Numbered from the stretch's first letter, positions 1 through 10,796 are shown. The stretch is 64,000 bases of DNA from Endotrypanum monterogeii (GCA_000333855.2 CM007345.1:316298-380297), one strand, 5' to 3'. Numbers and translations are program-made. The notes: a model not told the origin generated them from the sequence alone.

Positions 1-3000
1 CACACCATACACCACAACCGCTCATTTTCCAGGCTTTATTTGAATCCTACGGAGGACTGAGTCACTCGCTGACCACGCAGCGCAGGAGCATCGGTGCCGT
101 TGCTGCGAGTCTCCCTTCCTCCGACGGCTCGAATAGTTTTGTGACGCCATCGATGTGGTGCGCTGTCCTGTGCCAGTTCCTGCGTGCACTTCCTGAGCCG
201 TTGATGCCATCCTTGTGCAGCCGCCGTCTCGAATCCCTCGCTGGCAAACCTTCCGGTGCGCTCTCAGCTGCCACAGTCCCGCCGTCATCCTCTGGCGCCG
301 TGCACGCGGCGGTGCGTCGAGTCATCAAAGAATCATTTGTATTGACAGACGTTGTCGCATACACAACGTTTTGTTACGTTCTCAATCTGGTTCACCAACA
401 CCGCGCCGAGTTATCCGGCGACGAGGTAGAGGCAGTGGCACAGGCGATCGTGCGGGAGTCGAGCCTTGTGCAACTGATACGAGAGGTTGCACACGCTTGC
501 AAGCCTGAGTTACAAATGTTTTTCCCTCCCCGGACGTTTGTGGCTGAGCTGTCAAAGGTTGCTTCTGTTGCCTCCATTGTCCGCAAGGCAGGTCCTAAAG
601 TTGTCCGCAGCGGCGACAGGCTCACTGCAACTGGAACCCCACCATCAACTCCGCTCTCCACGTCTACCCGAGCCGATGGCTGCACAACACCTTTGTTAAA
701 ATCAAATTCTGCAGCTCGTGCAGCCGCTGCCGGCGACATCCCTGCCGGTCGACATCGCGGCTGCATGGCACCCCCAAAGGATGAACGTACTTCCATCAGC
801 TCTGCAACTGATGCAGGCTCAGTCCAAGAAGATGCGACTCGTGACAGCAACATCGGCGAACAGCGAGAGTCGAAGGGAGTCACAGCTGACGTCGTGGCAG
901 AAGAAGGTCCAAGTCGATCGGTGATGACAGAGTCGGCTGCCCAACCCCCCGTCATCTTTGCTGTGAAGACGCCTCCTGTTCCGACGACTCTTTCGGCTGG
1001 AGGTGGTATGAAGCGGCAACCCCCCACGTCGCTGTCGAGTGCTGCTGCCAGCAAGGGGGACGAGATCGGGAGTGAGCACTGGACTCATGCAACGGCAGTT
1101 GACATCATCTCAACTGCTGCCCCGCAAGCGGAAGAAATACGCCCCACCTCATCGAGACAAGTGCAGGGGTCTCGGACGACTGCAACCGTTGAAGAATCCC
1201 GCAGTCAGCAACGCTCTGAAGAACGTTTCGTGGTCTCCACCAAAACACCGTTGATGGGGATTGACCCCCTTCGCGAGAGCAGCGAGCTAGTGGCATCGGA
1301 TCACCCTTGTCCTAGTTCTCAGCTCGAAGCCAAGCAACAGACAACGCGTTCAGAGGACCAGGACGTGCAGCCACCTTTCCAGCAGTCAAGCCGCCCTGAG
1401 CTCAGCTCCCTCTCGACCAGCAAACTCGAGGTTGCCCTCTATCCCTCTGCGCTCGAGGACCCAGCGGGGGTGGAGGCCGAAATGGAAGCCTTGCAGCGTG
1501 CCCTTCGCCTTTTGGGCAAATCCTCGCCGGTTGCGACATCTGATGCATTCAGCAATAGCAGCAGTGGTAGCCGCTCCCATGAGCGCCCCCCAATTAGGGG
1601 GTGTGGCGCGCCGCAAGGTTCTACCATGGTCAGCACCAGAGCGCACGTGGCGTCGAGGCCTGCGCGACTGCCGCCCTCGCACCATGTGCGCCACACCCCG
1701 TTGGCCATCACCTTCCCACAAAATAGACGTTCATATGTGCCCAAATGTAGCAGCGTCTCGGCGCCCGTGTCCGCCATATCCGTGCGGCATTGTTCGCCGT
1801 CGCCACACCTTCGGGTACCACCAATCCCTGGAGACACATCTTCTGCACCACTGCCGGCGGTGGTTTCTTCTTCACAAGCGGCAAAGTCACTTCTCACGGC
1901 GCTCACCGCCGCCAAACAGCGCTTCCTGACGGCACCAACGACGACGACGACTCGCAGAGGAAAGGCGGTCGCTGTACTTGTGCCGCGGAGGGCGGCAGAG
2001 CGTGTCGGCCCGGCCGCCGCGCCAGGCGGGAGCGTTTCAGAGAGGGAGGTCGATGTCCACAGTGAATTTCTCATGGCCTACCCCCGCAATGAGTCTCGCT
2101 CGATGTGCGAGAGCCTCGTCGAGCCCTTCAAAATGATGACGGGGTCATGGTCCCACGCGTCTTCAGGAATGCCAGATGCTGTCGACTCTGCGGGTGGTCA
2201 ACGTGAATTTCCCGCGAAGGCGCGGTGGTTTGTGGAGGAGCGGCCTCCGCTACGCAAGTACGCTGTCATCGGCAACGGCGTCCCTGGCGTCGTGGGCAGG
2301 TCGGATAAGCTGTCGGGTGTAGACTCCTCCCTTGCCGAGCATCCTTCTCACTTCGATCGAGAAAAGCAGCGACCTGAGGTACCACAGCGAGGGACGAGTT
2401 CAAGCGGTGTCTTCTCCTCCGCGCCATTAGAGTCTACCGACTCAGTCATGTGCGTCGATACGACCCGTGAATACCACGGCGAGGTTTCGGTGCGCACGAA
2501 TCCCCAGAGCAATTTTCAATCGTTATTAGTAACGGAGGAGGAGGACAACGTAGTCGACGCTAAGCATGCGCACGTCGGTCCTCCTATGGGACATAATGCA
2601 GGACACGTGGAGTCGGACGGTACTATCCCCCCCACAGCGACAACGGCGTCCCCTGCCAATTCTGTAGTGGACGTTCCGGCTGCGCAGCATTTGAAGGGGT
2701 TGGAGCAGGAGCTCAAGCAGCTGCGTCATGTGGTGCGCACGCTTGAGTCTCAGCAGTTTGTCAAACTCCGCCAGGCATCCGCGCAAACAGCAGAGCTGCG
2801 GGCGCAGTATATGGAGCTGCAACACCAACAGAGAACACAAGAGCAGCACTTCCGCCTCACTCGGGCACATATGCAAAGTTTAGAGAAAGAATTAGGTGAC
2901 TTGCGTAGTGTCAAGGCTCGCCTGCTGATGCAGTTTGTAGTCTCCCAGCAGGAAGGCGCACGACTGCGAGACTCGTTGTTGCTAGGTGTGACACGCACAT

Positions 3001-3002
3001 GA
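1..3002 (+). CDS. RhoGAP-like domain protein with C-terminal coiled coil (5' partial)
   Basis: The frame is open from the left edge (codons in phase with base 3) to the TGA at 3000-3002, so the true start probably lies outside the window. The first ATG inside is at 153, but homology seems to begin earlier. The segment encoded by about 30-480 resembles the second half of a RhoGAP domain. It has the helix FLRALPEPLMPSL, matching the family's 'LRELPEPL' signature, then a Leu-rich helix and ELSGDEVEAVAQAIV where the family has the 'NLA..F.P' helix. The arginine-finger loop would be upstream or at the very edge. A long Ser/Thr/Pro-rich disordered middle follows. A strong coiled coil occupies roughly the last 90 residues (2680-2980, Glu/Gln/Leu/Arg-rich). 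Such a protein would stimulate GTP hydrolysis by a Rho-type GTPase, perhaps at the cytoskeleton. The RhoGAP call is by eye and the catalytic Arg is not seen. Confidence 0.6.
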   Translation, partial: HHTPQPLIFQALFESYGGLSHSLTTQRRSIGAVAASLPSSDGSNSFVTPSMWCAVLCQFLRALPEPLMPSLCSRRLESLAGKPSGALSAATVPPSSSGAVHAAVRRVIKESFVLTDVVAYTTFCYVLNLVHQHRAELSGDEVEAVAQAIVRESSLVQLIREVAHACKPELQMFFPPRTFVAELSKVASVASIVRKAGPKVVRSGDRLTATGTPPSTPLSTSTRADGCTTPLLKSNSAARAAAAGDIPAGRHRGCMAPPKDERTSISSATDAGSVQEDATRDSNIGEQRESKGVTADVVAEEGPSRSVMTESAAQPPVIFAVKTPPVPTTLSAGGGMKRQPPTSLSSAAASKGDEIGSEHWTHATAVDIISTAAPQAEEIRPTSSRQVQGSRTTATVEESRSQQRSEERFVVSTKTPLMGIDPLRESSELVASDHPCPSSQLEAKQQTTRSEDQDVQPPFQQSSRPELSSLSTSKLEVALYPSALEDPAGVEAEMEALQRALRLLGKSSPVATSDAFSNSSSGSRSHERPPIRGCGAPQGSTMVSTRAHVASRPARLPPSHHVRHTPLAITFPQNRRSYVPKCSSVSAPVSAISVRHCSPSPHLRVPPIPGDTSSAPLPAVVSSSQAAKSLLTALTAAKQRFLTAPTTTTTRRGKAVAVLVPRRAAERVGPAAAPGGSVSEREVDVHSEFLMAYPRNESRSMCESLVEPFKMMTGSWSHASSGMPDAVDSAGGQREFPAKARWFVEERPPLRKYAVIGNGVPGVVGRSDKLSGVDSSLAEHPSHFDREKQRPEVPQRGTSSSGVFSSAPLESTDSVMCVDTTREYHGEVSVRTNPQSNFQSLLVTEEEDNVVDAKHAHVGPPMGHNAGHVESDGTIPPTATTASPANSVVDVPAAQHLKGLEQELKQLRHVVRTLESQQFVKLRQASAQTAELRAQYMELQHQQRTQEQHFRLTRAHMQSLEKELGDLRSVKARLLMQFVVSQQEGARLRDSLLLGVTRT

Positions 3003-3277
3003 CGATCGAGCAGCGCACCTCTCTTGTGCCTGCGCGCTTTGAATGGACTGTCTTGCAGTTTTTTTTTTCTGTGTGGGGGTAGTGCTGGTGGAGGTTCGAA
3101 GGGGAGAGGTGTGTACACACGTGGCCCATTCTGTGTGGACGGCTCATGCAACGCTGAGGATCAACAGCAACAACTACGATGCTCAGGGGGAAAAGGGGTG
3201 CAAGGAAGTGTGCCTTGGTGGCTTTGTTGAACTCATCACTCTACCCTCCTCTCCCCTCCCCACGCGCACATACAAAC

Positions 3278-3279
<2 letters not shown>

Positions 3280-3308
<29 letters not shown>
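3280..3308. repeat. (AT)n microsatellite
   Basis: Uninterrupted AT dinucleotides, about 14 copies, in the intergenic spacer. Confidence 0.95.
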
Positions 3309-3311
<3 letters not shown>

Positions 3312-3603
3312 GTTGGTATATTTCGGTGCTTTTTTTTTTCCAGAAACATGCCTAGGGTAAGATCAGCAGGATGTCTTGTATTTGTCTGCGTTCTGCATTA
3401 GCATTCCTTTCAGTCGACCTGACCTTTTTTTTTTTTCGGCACTATTAGTGCGCACGTGTACGTTAACGCAGTTATGCATACATCGCTCAACATTGTTGTT
3501 ATCTTTCCCCTTCGCTCTTTGCATGGCCAATAGATAGTACCGCTCAGCTGCACTCTCGAGCGCTCACCACCGCAGCAGCCCCTCCCCCCTCGCTCTCTCT
3601 CTT

Positions 3604-3634
<31 letters not shown>

Positions 3635-3638
3635 TCCC

Positions 3639-3688
3639 TACTCCTCTACCCCCACCTTTTCTCTCCCTGTTGCGGCCTGTTTTCATAG
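3639..3688 (+). promoter_or_regulatory. candidate spliced-leader acceptor for the 3838 gene
   Basis: A pyrimidine-rich tract (about 3639-3684) is followed by AG at 3687-3688. Two further tract-plus-AG candidates lie closer to the gene, with AG at 3776-3777 and 3831-3832. Using either of the first two leaves an out-of-frame ATG at 3789 in the leader. Which is used cannot be told from sequence. Confidence 0.4.
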
Positions 3689-3837
3689 CGAGGCTGCGTT
3701 TCTCTTCATCCTCTTTCTATTCTGCCTAACGTTTGCATTCTTTCCCTCACCCCTCCTCTGCTCCTCGGCGACGTAAGGAGGGCACTACATGCCGGCGCAC
3801 ATGCCAACCTCCACTCCTTTCCTTTCCTCAAGACTTT

Positions 3838-6800
3838 ATGTTTTCTGGGTTTCACCACCTGCGAGGGGTGGCCGTGGGGAGCAGTGACGATGCACGACTC
3901 ACCGTGGCGGCGGCGGACTCCGCTCCAAGCAGCTTTGGTGTCTATCGAGCGCTCCCGCGTCGAGCGAACAGGGTGGAAAATCCTACGGGGGGAGTCATGT
4001 CTTCTTCAACCAACGTTCATCAGACGTCGCCGCCGCCGCCGCTGAGTGGCCTTCCGTGGAATTCGTTTCACCACGCTGATGCATACAACACAAGCGATGA
4101 CGAAGGCGATGTGGACTCGAGACCGATCGGTGGGTCAACGTCGTCTTCATCATTTCGCGCCACAAATCACTATCCATCTGCGGACGCTTCTTGTGGCTCG
4201 TACAGCAGCCCCCTCGGTCATCGATGCCACAGAGACGATATCGCACGGTCTCATTCGATTAGGAGACAGCAGCCCGGGGAATGCGTCTTTTCTTCAATGA
4301 CCACAGCACCGCTTTTCACGGCTGCCTCGCCTAGTCGTCGACAGCCTGCGGCACAGCATCTCTGTGGCGCACCATACATCACCTCTACTGCGGCTGGTGC
4401 TGTGCCAGCGTCGAACACGCCGTCTGCCAAAGTTTCTGGCGCTGCAGTCAATACCACGCCCTCGTTTCGGCGCCGCAGCACAGGTCGGGGAGATCCGCCT
4501 CGTCCGAGCGACCACGGGGTCAGATTTTCCATGGACAATACAAAGCGAAGTAGCTGCGCTGGTGCCCCGGCACCAGGAGGCTATGCAGGAACGCCCAGTG
4601 ATGTCGAAGGCGACCCTGCAGAGGGCGACAGCGAGACCGACGTATCCACCCATCAGAATGCGTCAGTGGTGGTGATGACTGCACCAAGGTCTCCGAATGC
4701 ACCGTATGATAATTACAACGCGTCGATACATCTGTCAAGGAAAGTCGCATCTGCGTGCACAGAGCCTCGGCTCACGCAAATGACATTGCCGTCGTCTTCG
4801 TCCTGTGCGGTGGAGGATCTTCTGGTGAGCACGTCCGCAGCTGCTGCTCGCATTGAACATCCCCGAGGCTACAACATTGCAGCACGTCTTGGGCAACAGC
4901 AAGAATTGTGGCGACAGAGGGCTCGATCACTTCCCAACCGCCGTGCCACTTCAGCGGTTTTCGCTGCGGGTAAGCAACAGTCGCCACGACTTCGCACAGC
5001 ACAGTGGGCCATCAGGCTGATTGAAGAGTTTGTGGCGCAATTGGCGGTGCAGCAGCAATCAGCGGTGGTCAAGCCGATCGTTTGCTCGCCGTCTGGCGTG
5101 GCGAGTGGAGTGGGCGGTAGGCCAGCGGGTGTTGGTGGCCGAGGCGCTACGATTGAGACCACAGTGTCCGACCTGACTGCGACTTTCTTGTCCTCGCGCT
5201 ACGGGGTGCTGCGGTGGCGTCTCATGTTGAATGAGCTGGCCGCCTGTCTGCATTTTTATCAGCGTATCAGCCCAGCCTGCGCAGTTTTTGGCGAATACTT
5301 CATACGCGTGGACGTGGAGAATTTAGAGGATTTTCACCTTTTCTGTCGTCTCTACGCAGCTGGAGACATTCACCACTGCTCAAGGGTGGAGATCAGGCGT
5401 GTGTCTATCGGCACAGGCACCGATAAGGACGCCTCAAATCTTTACACTACCGTCGTGCGTCGCTACGTGGACATTCGGGAGGTGTGTGATCGACTACAGC
5501 ACATGCTGCAGCGTGTCTATTTGACCCACTGCCCACCGTCCCTTCTTCCTGGGCAGGGCGGCTCGGGTGTCAGCCCGGTCTTATCAGGTGATGTATCGGT
5601 GTCTCGTCAGTCTAGTGGGTTGGTACAATATTGCTACGCCCGTGATCCTCCCGCTCACTCGGCACAGGTGCGGCGACAGTGGCACCTCGCCGCTGAAGAT
5701 GTTCGCGAAATCAAGAGGGCAGTGCTTGGGTGGGTGGCGGGGGCGACACGCCAGATCACTCATGAGCGCCGCGACTGTGCGGCGAGGCGGCACACAGGTG
5801 ACGTAAAAAAGGATCAGTTCTCTCAAACCGTGAGTGAAGAGCTCCAACGCGTTTCGTTTGATCGCCAGGGCTGGGTGGATGCGTACGCGCTGGTACAGGC
5901 CACCGTGGAGGCGGTGAGGCTGGTGTGTCGAGTTGACCACACCTTACCTGAGAGGCAGGAGGAGGATGTAGGGGGGCCCAATGGTGAAGACGGCGGCGTC
6001 GAGAGAGTCGATGTCATCACGAATCCTTCAGAGCATCAGCGGCAACAGATAAGTCAGTCCATGAATGACCCTTCCCGCAGACTGCAACTGCAGCGTACCC
6101 CTGTTTCCCCAAAGTACGCAAGTGAAAGGTATAGCAGCTATGGAACTTCGAATGCAAAAGAAGGGGGCCAGCAGTCCTTCAATCCTCAGTCTAGCACACC
6201 AGTCTCGGTTGATGTTTCGCCCCCTCGCACGTCCACGAAAGGACTTTTGTTGTCCTCTCCGCGCAGCAGCGACGCATCACGGAGCCGCTGCCCAGACATC
6301 AGCACCCGTCCTCTTCCTGGTGCACTCCGCTCTCACCCATGGACCATGCAGCGCCCCTTTTCTCTCACACCGCAGAGGCGAATGGCCTCAGCAGAGGAAC
6401 GTTCACCAAGTGCGCCCGTAGGTCGCGTGCAACAACGGCAGCAGGACAACAAAGAGGACACAATGGGTACGGCTTTGGGTCACTTCTCGCCAAAGAAGTC
6501 ATTTTTTTCTTCGAATGAAGAGCCTTACCACCGCCACCCATATGTCGCGAACCTCCGCGGCAATCGGTTGTGGGCCGAGGCACTAAAGCAGGCCGCGGCA
6601 GCGTCACAACAGCACGTGCGCTTCTTGTCTGCTTACTATCCGTACGTAAATGCGCAGGTACAGAGCGCGTCACCGCCTCCCAAACGCCACGGTGGAGCAT
6701 CTGCAGTGCCGGGCACTTGCGAATTCTCATCCTCTTTTGTGGATGCCACCGTGGACGTCTTTGATGCGGAGCTGCAACGACGTCGAAGATACAGCGGAGA

Positions 6801-7356
6801 CAATGAATCGGGTGACTCCTCTGGAAGGATACACAATCCTCCCAATTCCCCAACCCCTATGGATGCTGTGCGTGGGAAAATGTCCGTGTCGAACTCTGAA
6901 AGAGCACGTTGTGTTGCGGAGCCAACAGATCTACTTCCGCTGCGTTCAACGCTATCCCAAGTTGCGTCCCACCTTTCTACAGTCGTCTGTACTCCTCACC
7001 TTACCCCTGTTGCAGCTGATTCGGCAGGCTCTGCAGCCCTGCTGGCACGATCGACGCATGATGGGCGCGCTACACCACCCCTACCTCCGACCAGCTCTCC
7101 GTCTCCCATCTCATCACAAAGCATGTCGGCACCTCTGTCCATGGAAAGCGATTGGTTCACGTCTACCAATCACCGCCGCAGCCACAGGACGGAGGAAATG
7201 ATGGCAAGCGACACCGTCTTGCTCTCCCCAGAGGAAAGGAGGATGCTGGACCAGCTGGAGATCGCCCTGCAGCAACTCGAAGTTCAGCACCGGCGCTATC
7301 GCACGGCCATCAGCACCGATACCAATGCAACGGCTCCAAACACGACATATGCGTGA
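3838..7356 (+). CDS. large conserved-looking protein of unknown function
   Basis: 1172 residues from ATG 3838, the first in-frame ATG; the frame is open upstream but has no earlier ATG. Most of the protein is Ser/Pro/Arg-rich and probably disordered. A compact central part looks folded. It includes an amphipathic helix around residues 390-400 (WAIRLIEEFVAQL), a block at about 443-507 (VSDLTATFLSSRYG then CLHFYQRI and FGEYFIRV), a helix at about 541-560, and another helical block at about 617-700. A short coiled coil (LDQLEIALQQLEVQHRRY) closes the C-terminus. There is no signal peptide, membrane segment or catalytic motif that I recognise. The order of helices, with aromatic residues spaced as in helical scaffold domains, suggests a structural or cytoskeletal role, but that is inference. 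GC-rich third positions agree with neighbouring genes. Confidence 0.8.
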   Translation: MFSGFHHLRGVAVGSSDDARLTVAAADSAPSSFGVYRALPRRANRVENPTGGVMSSSTNVHQTSPPPPLSGLPWNSFHHADAYNTSDDEGDVDSRPIGGSTSSSSFRATNHYPSADASCGSYSSPLGHRCHRDDIARSHSIRRQQPGECVFSSMTTAPLFTAASPSRRQPAAQHLCGAPYITSTAAGAVPASNTPSAKVSGAAVNTTPSFRRRSTGRGDPPRPSDHGVRFSMDNTKRSSCAGAPAPGGYAGTPSDVEGDPAEGDSETDVSTHQNASVVVMTAPRSPNAPYDNYNASIHLSRKVASACTEPRLTQMTLPSSSSCAVEDLLVSTSAAAARIEHPRGYNIAARLGQQQELWRQRARSLPNRRATSAVFAAGKQQSPRLRTAQWAIRLIEEFVAQLAVQQQSAVVKPIVCSPSGVASGVGGRPAGVGGRGATIETTVSDLTATFLSSRYGVLRWRLMLNELAACLHFYQRISPACAVFGEYFIRVDVENLEDFHLFCRLYAAGDIHHCSRVEIRRVSIGTGTDKDASNLYTTVVRRYVDIREVCDRLQHMLQRVYLTHCPPSLLPGQGGSGVSPVLSGDVSVSRQSSGLVQYCYARDPPAHSAQVRRQWHLAAEDVREIKRAVLGWVAGATRQITHERRDCAARRHTGDVKKDQFSQTVSEELQRVSFDRQGWVDAYALVQATVEAVRLVCRVDHTLPERQEEDVGGPNGEDGGVERVDVITNPSEHQRQQISQSMNDPSRRLQLQRTPVSPKYASERYSSYGTSNAKEGGQQSFNPQSSTPVSVDVSPPRTSTKGLLLSSPRSSDASRSRCPDISTRPLPGALRSHPWTMQRPFSLTPQRRMASAEERSPSAPVGRVQQRQQDNKEDTMGTALGHFSPKKSFFSSNEEPYHRHPYVANLRGNRLWAEALKQAAAASQQHVRFLSAYYPYVNAQVQSASPPPKRHGGASAVPGTCEFSSSFVDATVDVFDAELQRRRRYSGDNESGDSSGRIHNPPNSPTPMDAVRGKMSVSNSERARCVAEPTDLLPLRSTLSQVASHLSTVVCTPHLTPVAADSAGSAALLARSTHDGRATPPLPPTSSPSPISSQSMSAPLSMESDWFTSTNHRRSHRTEEMMASDTVLLSPEERRMLDQLEIALQQLEVQHRRYRTAISTDTNATAPNTTYA

Positions 7357-8316
7357 GGGGCATTCGTTGTGGGCCTGCGTGGTGGTGGTGGTGGTGGGTG
7401 GGGGGGGGCTGCTCCTCCAGCGTTGAATGTCATAGACAGTGAATTGCGTCGCCTCATCCCCACTGTCTTTGCGGAGCAACATTGGGTTGTAGATGTGTGT
7501 GTGTGTGTGGTGGTGGTGGGGTTTGTGTCTTTGTGAAGGCAACTAGAGATGATGGTGTGCGGATGTGAGACACGTATGATAACGTTTTGTTTTTTTCTCT
7601 GCGTACATGTATGTATGCCTCTAGCTTTCGATAGAGTCCACGCGACTCTTCCGATATCACTGCTATATCTTCATCCCCCCTTTTTTTTTCGCGAGTGGCA
7701 CTCTCGAGTTGAGTAAGATGTGTCATGCGATGATGATCGAAATAAATCTACTTTATCCCCCTCTTGCTGTTTTTGCATGTGGTGATAGTGGTGGTGGCGG
7801 CGGCGGTGTGTGTGTATGGCTGCCTCGATGCCCCTGGAGGTCATATCTGTCCTTCTGGAGCGCAGAGCAGCTCAGCGCATTGCATACAGCAACAACACCT
7901 CAGCTTCCCTTCCTGTGTAGTGCGTACCTGCCTCTACCTTTTCACCGAACCTCACTCCTACTCCCACCCCTCTCAAGGTGGACTTCCATCTCCACCTGAC
8001 GGGTATTCCAGCCCCCCCCCCTATTTCTATCTCTTCCTTGGCATCCCTTCCATCTGCTGAACTTTCCCCAACATCTCACTAACTGTGTTTGTGTATATGT
8101 CGATGCAGGTGGATGCTCGTTCATGTCGTTCCCTCCCTCTGTGTGCTTGGGTCCCACATGCTCAGACAAGGGTTGACAATACAGTACATGCAGTGAGCGC
8201 AAGTTCCCTTGTTGCGTGGCGCCCTCCATTATTCACTTGGCCGATGTGAGGAACCGAGCAGACAGGGGTCAGAGCCCATCATCAACGCCACTGAATGGAG
8301 GGGTTTAGAGGGGGAG

Positions 8317-8339
8317 ATATATATATATATATATATATA
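8317..8339. repeat. (AT)n microsatellite
   Basis: Pure AT dinucleotides followed by a GA-rich run. Confidence 0.9.
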
Positions 8340-8892
8340 GTGAGAGAGAGGGGCGGACATGTTAGGGTGGGGAGTGGAGAGCAAGAATACAGCTCATCGG
8401 TATGCACCACAGTTGCTGTGATGACCATCTGCATCGCCTTTTGCAATGATGGCAGCGAGCCTGGGGTGTTCCAGAGGGTGAGAGGAAGCGCGCTGAGAAG
8501 GAAAAAACCGCACTTATTCGTGTGCACGCGTGGAACCCTGGACTGTAGTCTTTCTCTCTCGCGTGTTTTTTCCCCTCTCTCTCATTTTTCCTTTAGAGTC
8601 CCTTCCTCCTTCAGTTTGACAGACTATTTCGCGTCCGTCAACTCACCTCTTGTACCCTAACCCTAGAATATCATCGGGGGCTCCCGTGCTCCTCTTCTGG
8701 TCACAGGTACCCCGCATCGCTCAACTTCGTGTTTCTCGCACACGGCTTCCCCTTTTTGCTCCTTGTCCCCCCCCCCCCTTTCGAGGTGTCAGTGGATGAC
8801 CTGTTGCCTGTGGCTCCTTCTGTATATATTTTCGTGTTCAACCGCTTCTGCTTTCGTGTGGGTGCCTTCACTTTACTCTCTTTGATCGATGC

Positions 8893-8962
8893 ATATAAGT
8901 ATATATAAATATATATATATATATATAAATATATATATAAGTATATATATATATATATATAG
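8893..8962. repeat. interrupted (TA)n tract, about 70 bp
   Basis: TA dinucleotides with periodic AA and AG interruptions; one of the longest AT tracts in the window and easily melted. Confidence 0.9.
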
Positions 8963-9300
8963 TGTATGCGTACGTGTGTGAAGGTTTTCTAAAGGAGTTG
9001 GCTTATACACCGAGGAAATAAAGGGGAACACCAGCGGCTTCCAAAAAGGGAGTTAAAGGGGTGGCAAGGGGGAAGAGAGGCGCAGAAGGGGTGAGAAGAG
9101 GAAGGCTGGGCTGGCCTCGTGTGTGTGTCTGTAGGCTTCTGTGTGTGGGAGAGGGGTGTGCGTCTGTGTGTGTGTAGGTGAGTGCACTGTGTTGAGAAAA
9201 ATACAGTGATGTACACACACGCGCACCACTCCTCTCTTCATAGGGTTCTGCCAAGGCACCGCAAGAGAGAACGTTTATTTGGTTGGTGATGGCCCTCTGG

Positions 9301-9321
9301 CTGCTGCTGCTGCTGCTGCTG
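9301..9321. repeat. (CTG)7 trinucleotide microsatellite
   Basis: Seven perfect CTG copies outside any gene. Confidence 0.9.
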
Positions 9322-9606
9322 TTCGTCTTGTGAGCTCATGCCATGTCATGTGTGCTTGTGGTACCCGTATGCATGACGCGTGTGGAGCGTGTTCTTCCTT
9401 TTGAAAAATAATTTCCTTTTCATGGCACCAGGAGCACACGAGTACGCACACGCACGTCATTGTCCACACTAGAGGATGTCACACGGACGATATCACGAGG
9501 TGGTATACGACTGTCGTTGCAACTTGGGGTGGTATTTGACGGAGAGGCACACCCAAACAAACACACCACTATCCCCCTCATTTGTCTCTTCTTTCGCTTT
9601 TCACAA

Positions 9607-9763
9607 TGCCACTTTTTTTTCGAATTCTGAAGAGCACTTGCGTGCGTACGTATGAGGGTGGGTGGGCGGAGGGTGGGGTTTCTCGTGAGAGAGTGGCGCA
9701 CCTACCCACTCACCCCCATACGTACGCACGCAAGTGCTCTTCAGAATTCGAAAAAAAGTGGCA
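9607..9763. repeat. long near-perfect inverted repeat (hairpin, ~60-bp arms)
   Basis: The left arm 9607-9669 is almost the exact reverse complement of 9702-9763. It differs by one base in the T/A run (8 T against 7 A), one mismatch at 9655, and fraying at the inner end. The central part, 9621-9654, pairs perfectly, including the EcoRI-like GAATTC and the CGTGCGTACG block. The loop is about 32-38 nt and G/T-rich. As RNA it would fold into a ~57-bp duplex on either strand. Nothing around it encodes a protein. Confidence 0.95.
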
Positions 9764-9993
9764 CGGCCACTCATGTGCACACAGATTTGCAGACAAGACA
9801 CACACACGCACACACACACACACGAAGGGGTGAGAAGGCGAGCGTATGGTCTTTCATACAACTCCCTGGGAGACAAAAATGTTTCTGTTTCTTCTCAGCT
9901 TCGCGCACCTGGACCACCCCCTTTTTTTTTTTGCATGGACTTTCCCATTTCTTCGCCGTGTGCGATTATTCAGCATATGCATAACTCTCTCTC

Positions 9994-9995
<2 letters not shown>

Positions 9996-10048
<53 letters not shown>

Positions 10049-10061
10049 ATGTGTGTGTGTG
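9996..10061. repeat. compound (TA)n(TG)n microsatellite
   Basis: About 15 TA copies run directly into about 17 TG copies with one interruption. Confidence 0.95.
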
Positions 10062-10796
10062 TTTGCCTCTGTGTTTGCACGCCACTTTAGCCAAGGGAGA
10101 GGGAGTTGGGCGGGGCAGTGGTGTGTTGGACGTGTCTGCGTATCCCGCCATCTTGCACTGACTGGCGAAGTTGTGTTCGTGATCACGTGTGACAGTTTTT
10201 TCTAGGTGGTGTCCCTTCACAATTGAGGCAGGGGAAGGAGGGTGGCATGGCGGGAGAGGGATGACGACACCCGATAAAACATCATTTGGCGTACGGAAAA
10301 AAAAAGATACTGACGTGATAAGTCGACGCTGGTGATGGATGAGGTTGAGTGTCGTGACCGTAGCTGTGGTGAATTCCTCGTACGGAAGGTCAGGGGTGAG
10401 GGGGGGGGGAAGGCACCGTCCGGAAGAATGAGATGTACTTGCACAAGTATGTGCGTGTGTGCGCCGGCGGGTGGGGGGGAGTTGGAGTGGGTTGAGCGCT
10501 TCGTTATGAAGTGGTGAGTCTTACGGTGTGTGATGGTAAGCAAGCCAAACAGAGGTTTCGCAAAGCAAAAAAAAATCGACTGAGCATGATAATTGGTGCG
10601 TGTGTGCGTAAAAAGTGGAGGATTTCAGAGGAGGGGTAAAGGAGAGGAAGAGCGCCCGCGTGTCTGTGGAATATGCGTCTATGTGTATGCGCAGATGTGC
10701 CGCTAGATGGGTGTGTGTGTGTGTGCTTGTGTCTGGCGCGGTTGAGCGAACCAAGCTCAGCATTGTCGTGCCAGGGATCTCCAGATCTTCAGCAAG

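Larger units (their letters stand above)
3003..3837. other. intergenic region with TA tract and pyrimidine-rich acceptor region
   Basis: No credible gene. It holds an AT dinucleotide tract at 3280-3308, several T runs, and a long CT/CA-rich stretch from about 3583 that leads into candidate splice acceptors for the next gene. Confidence 0.7.

Noticed and set aside
8295..8660. 121-codon frame
   Set aside because: Encodes an Ile-Tyr run from the TA tract and has no gene-like composition.
8654..8666. Telomere-like ACCCTAACCCTAG
   Set aside because: Only two repeats, easily due to chance in C/T-rich spacer DNA; no other sign of an interstitial telomere.
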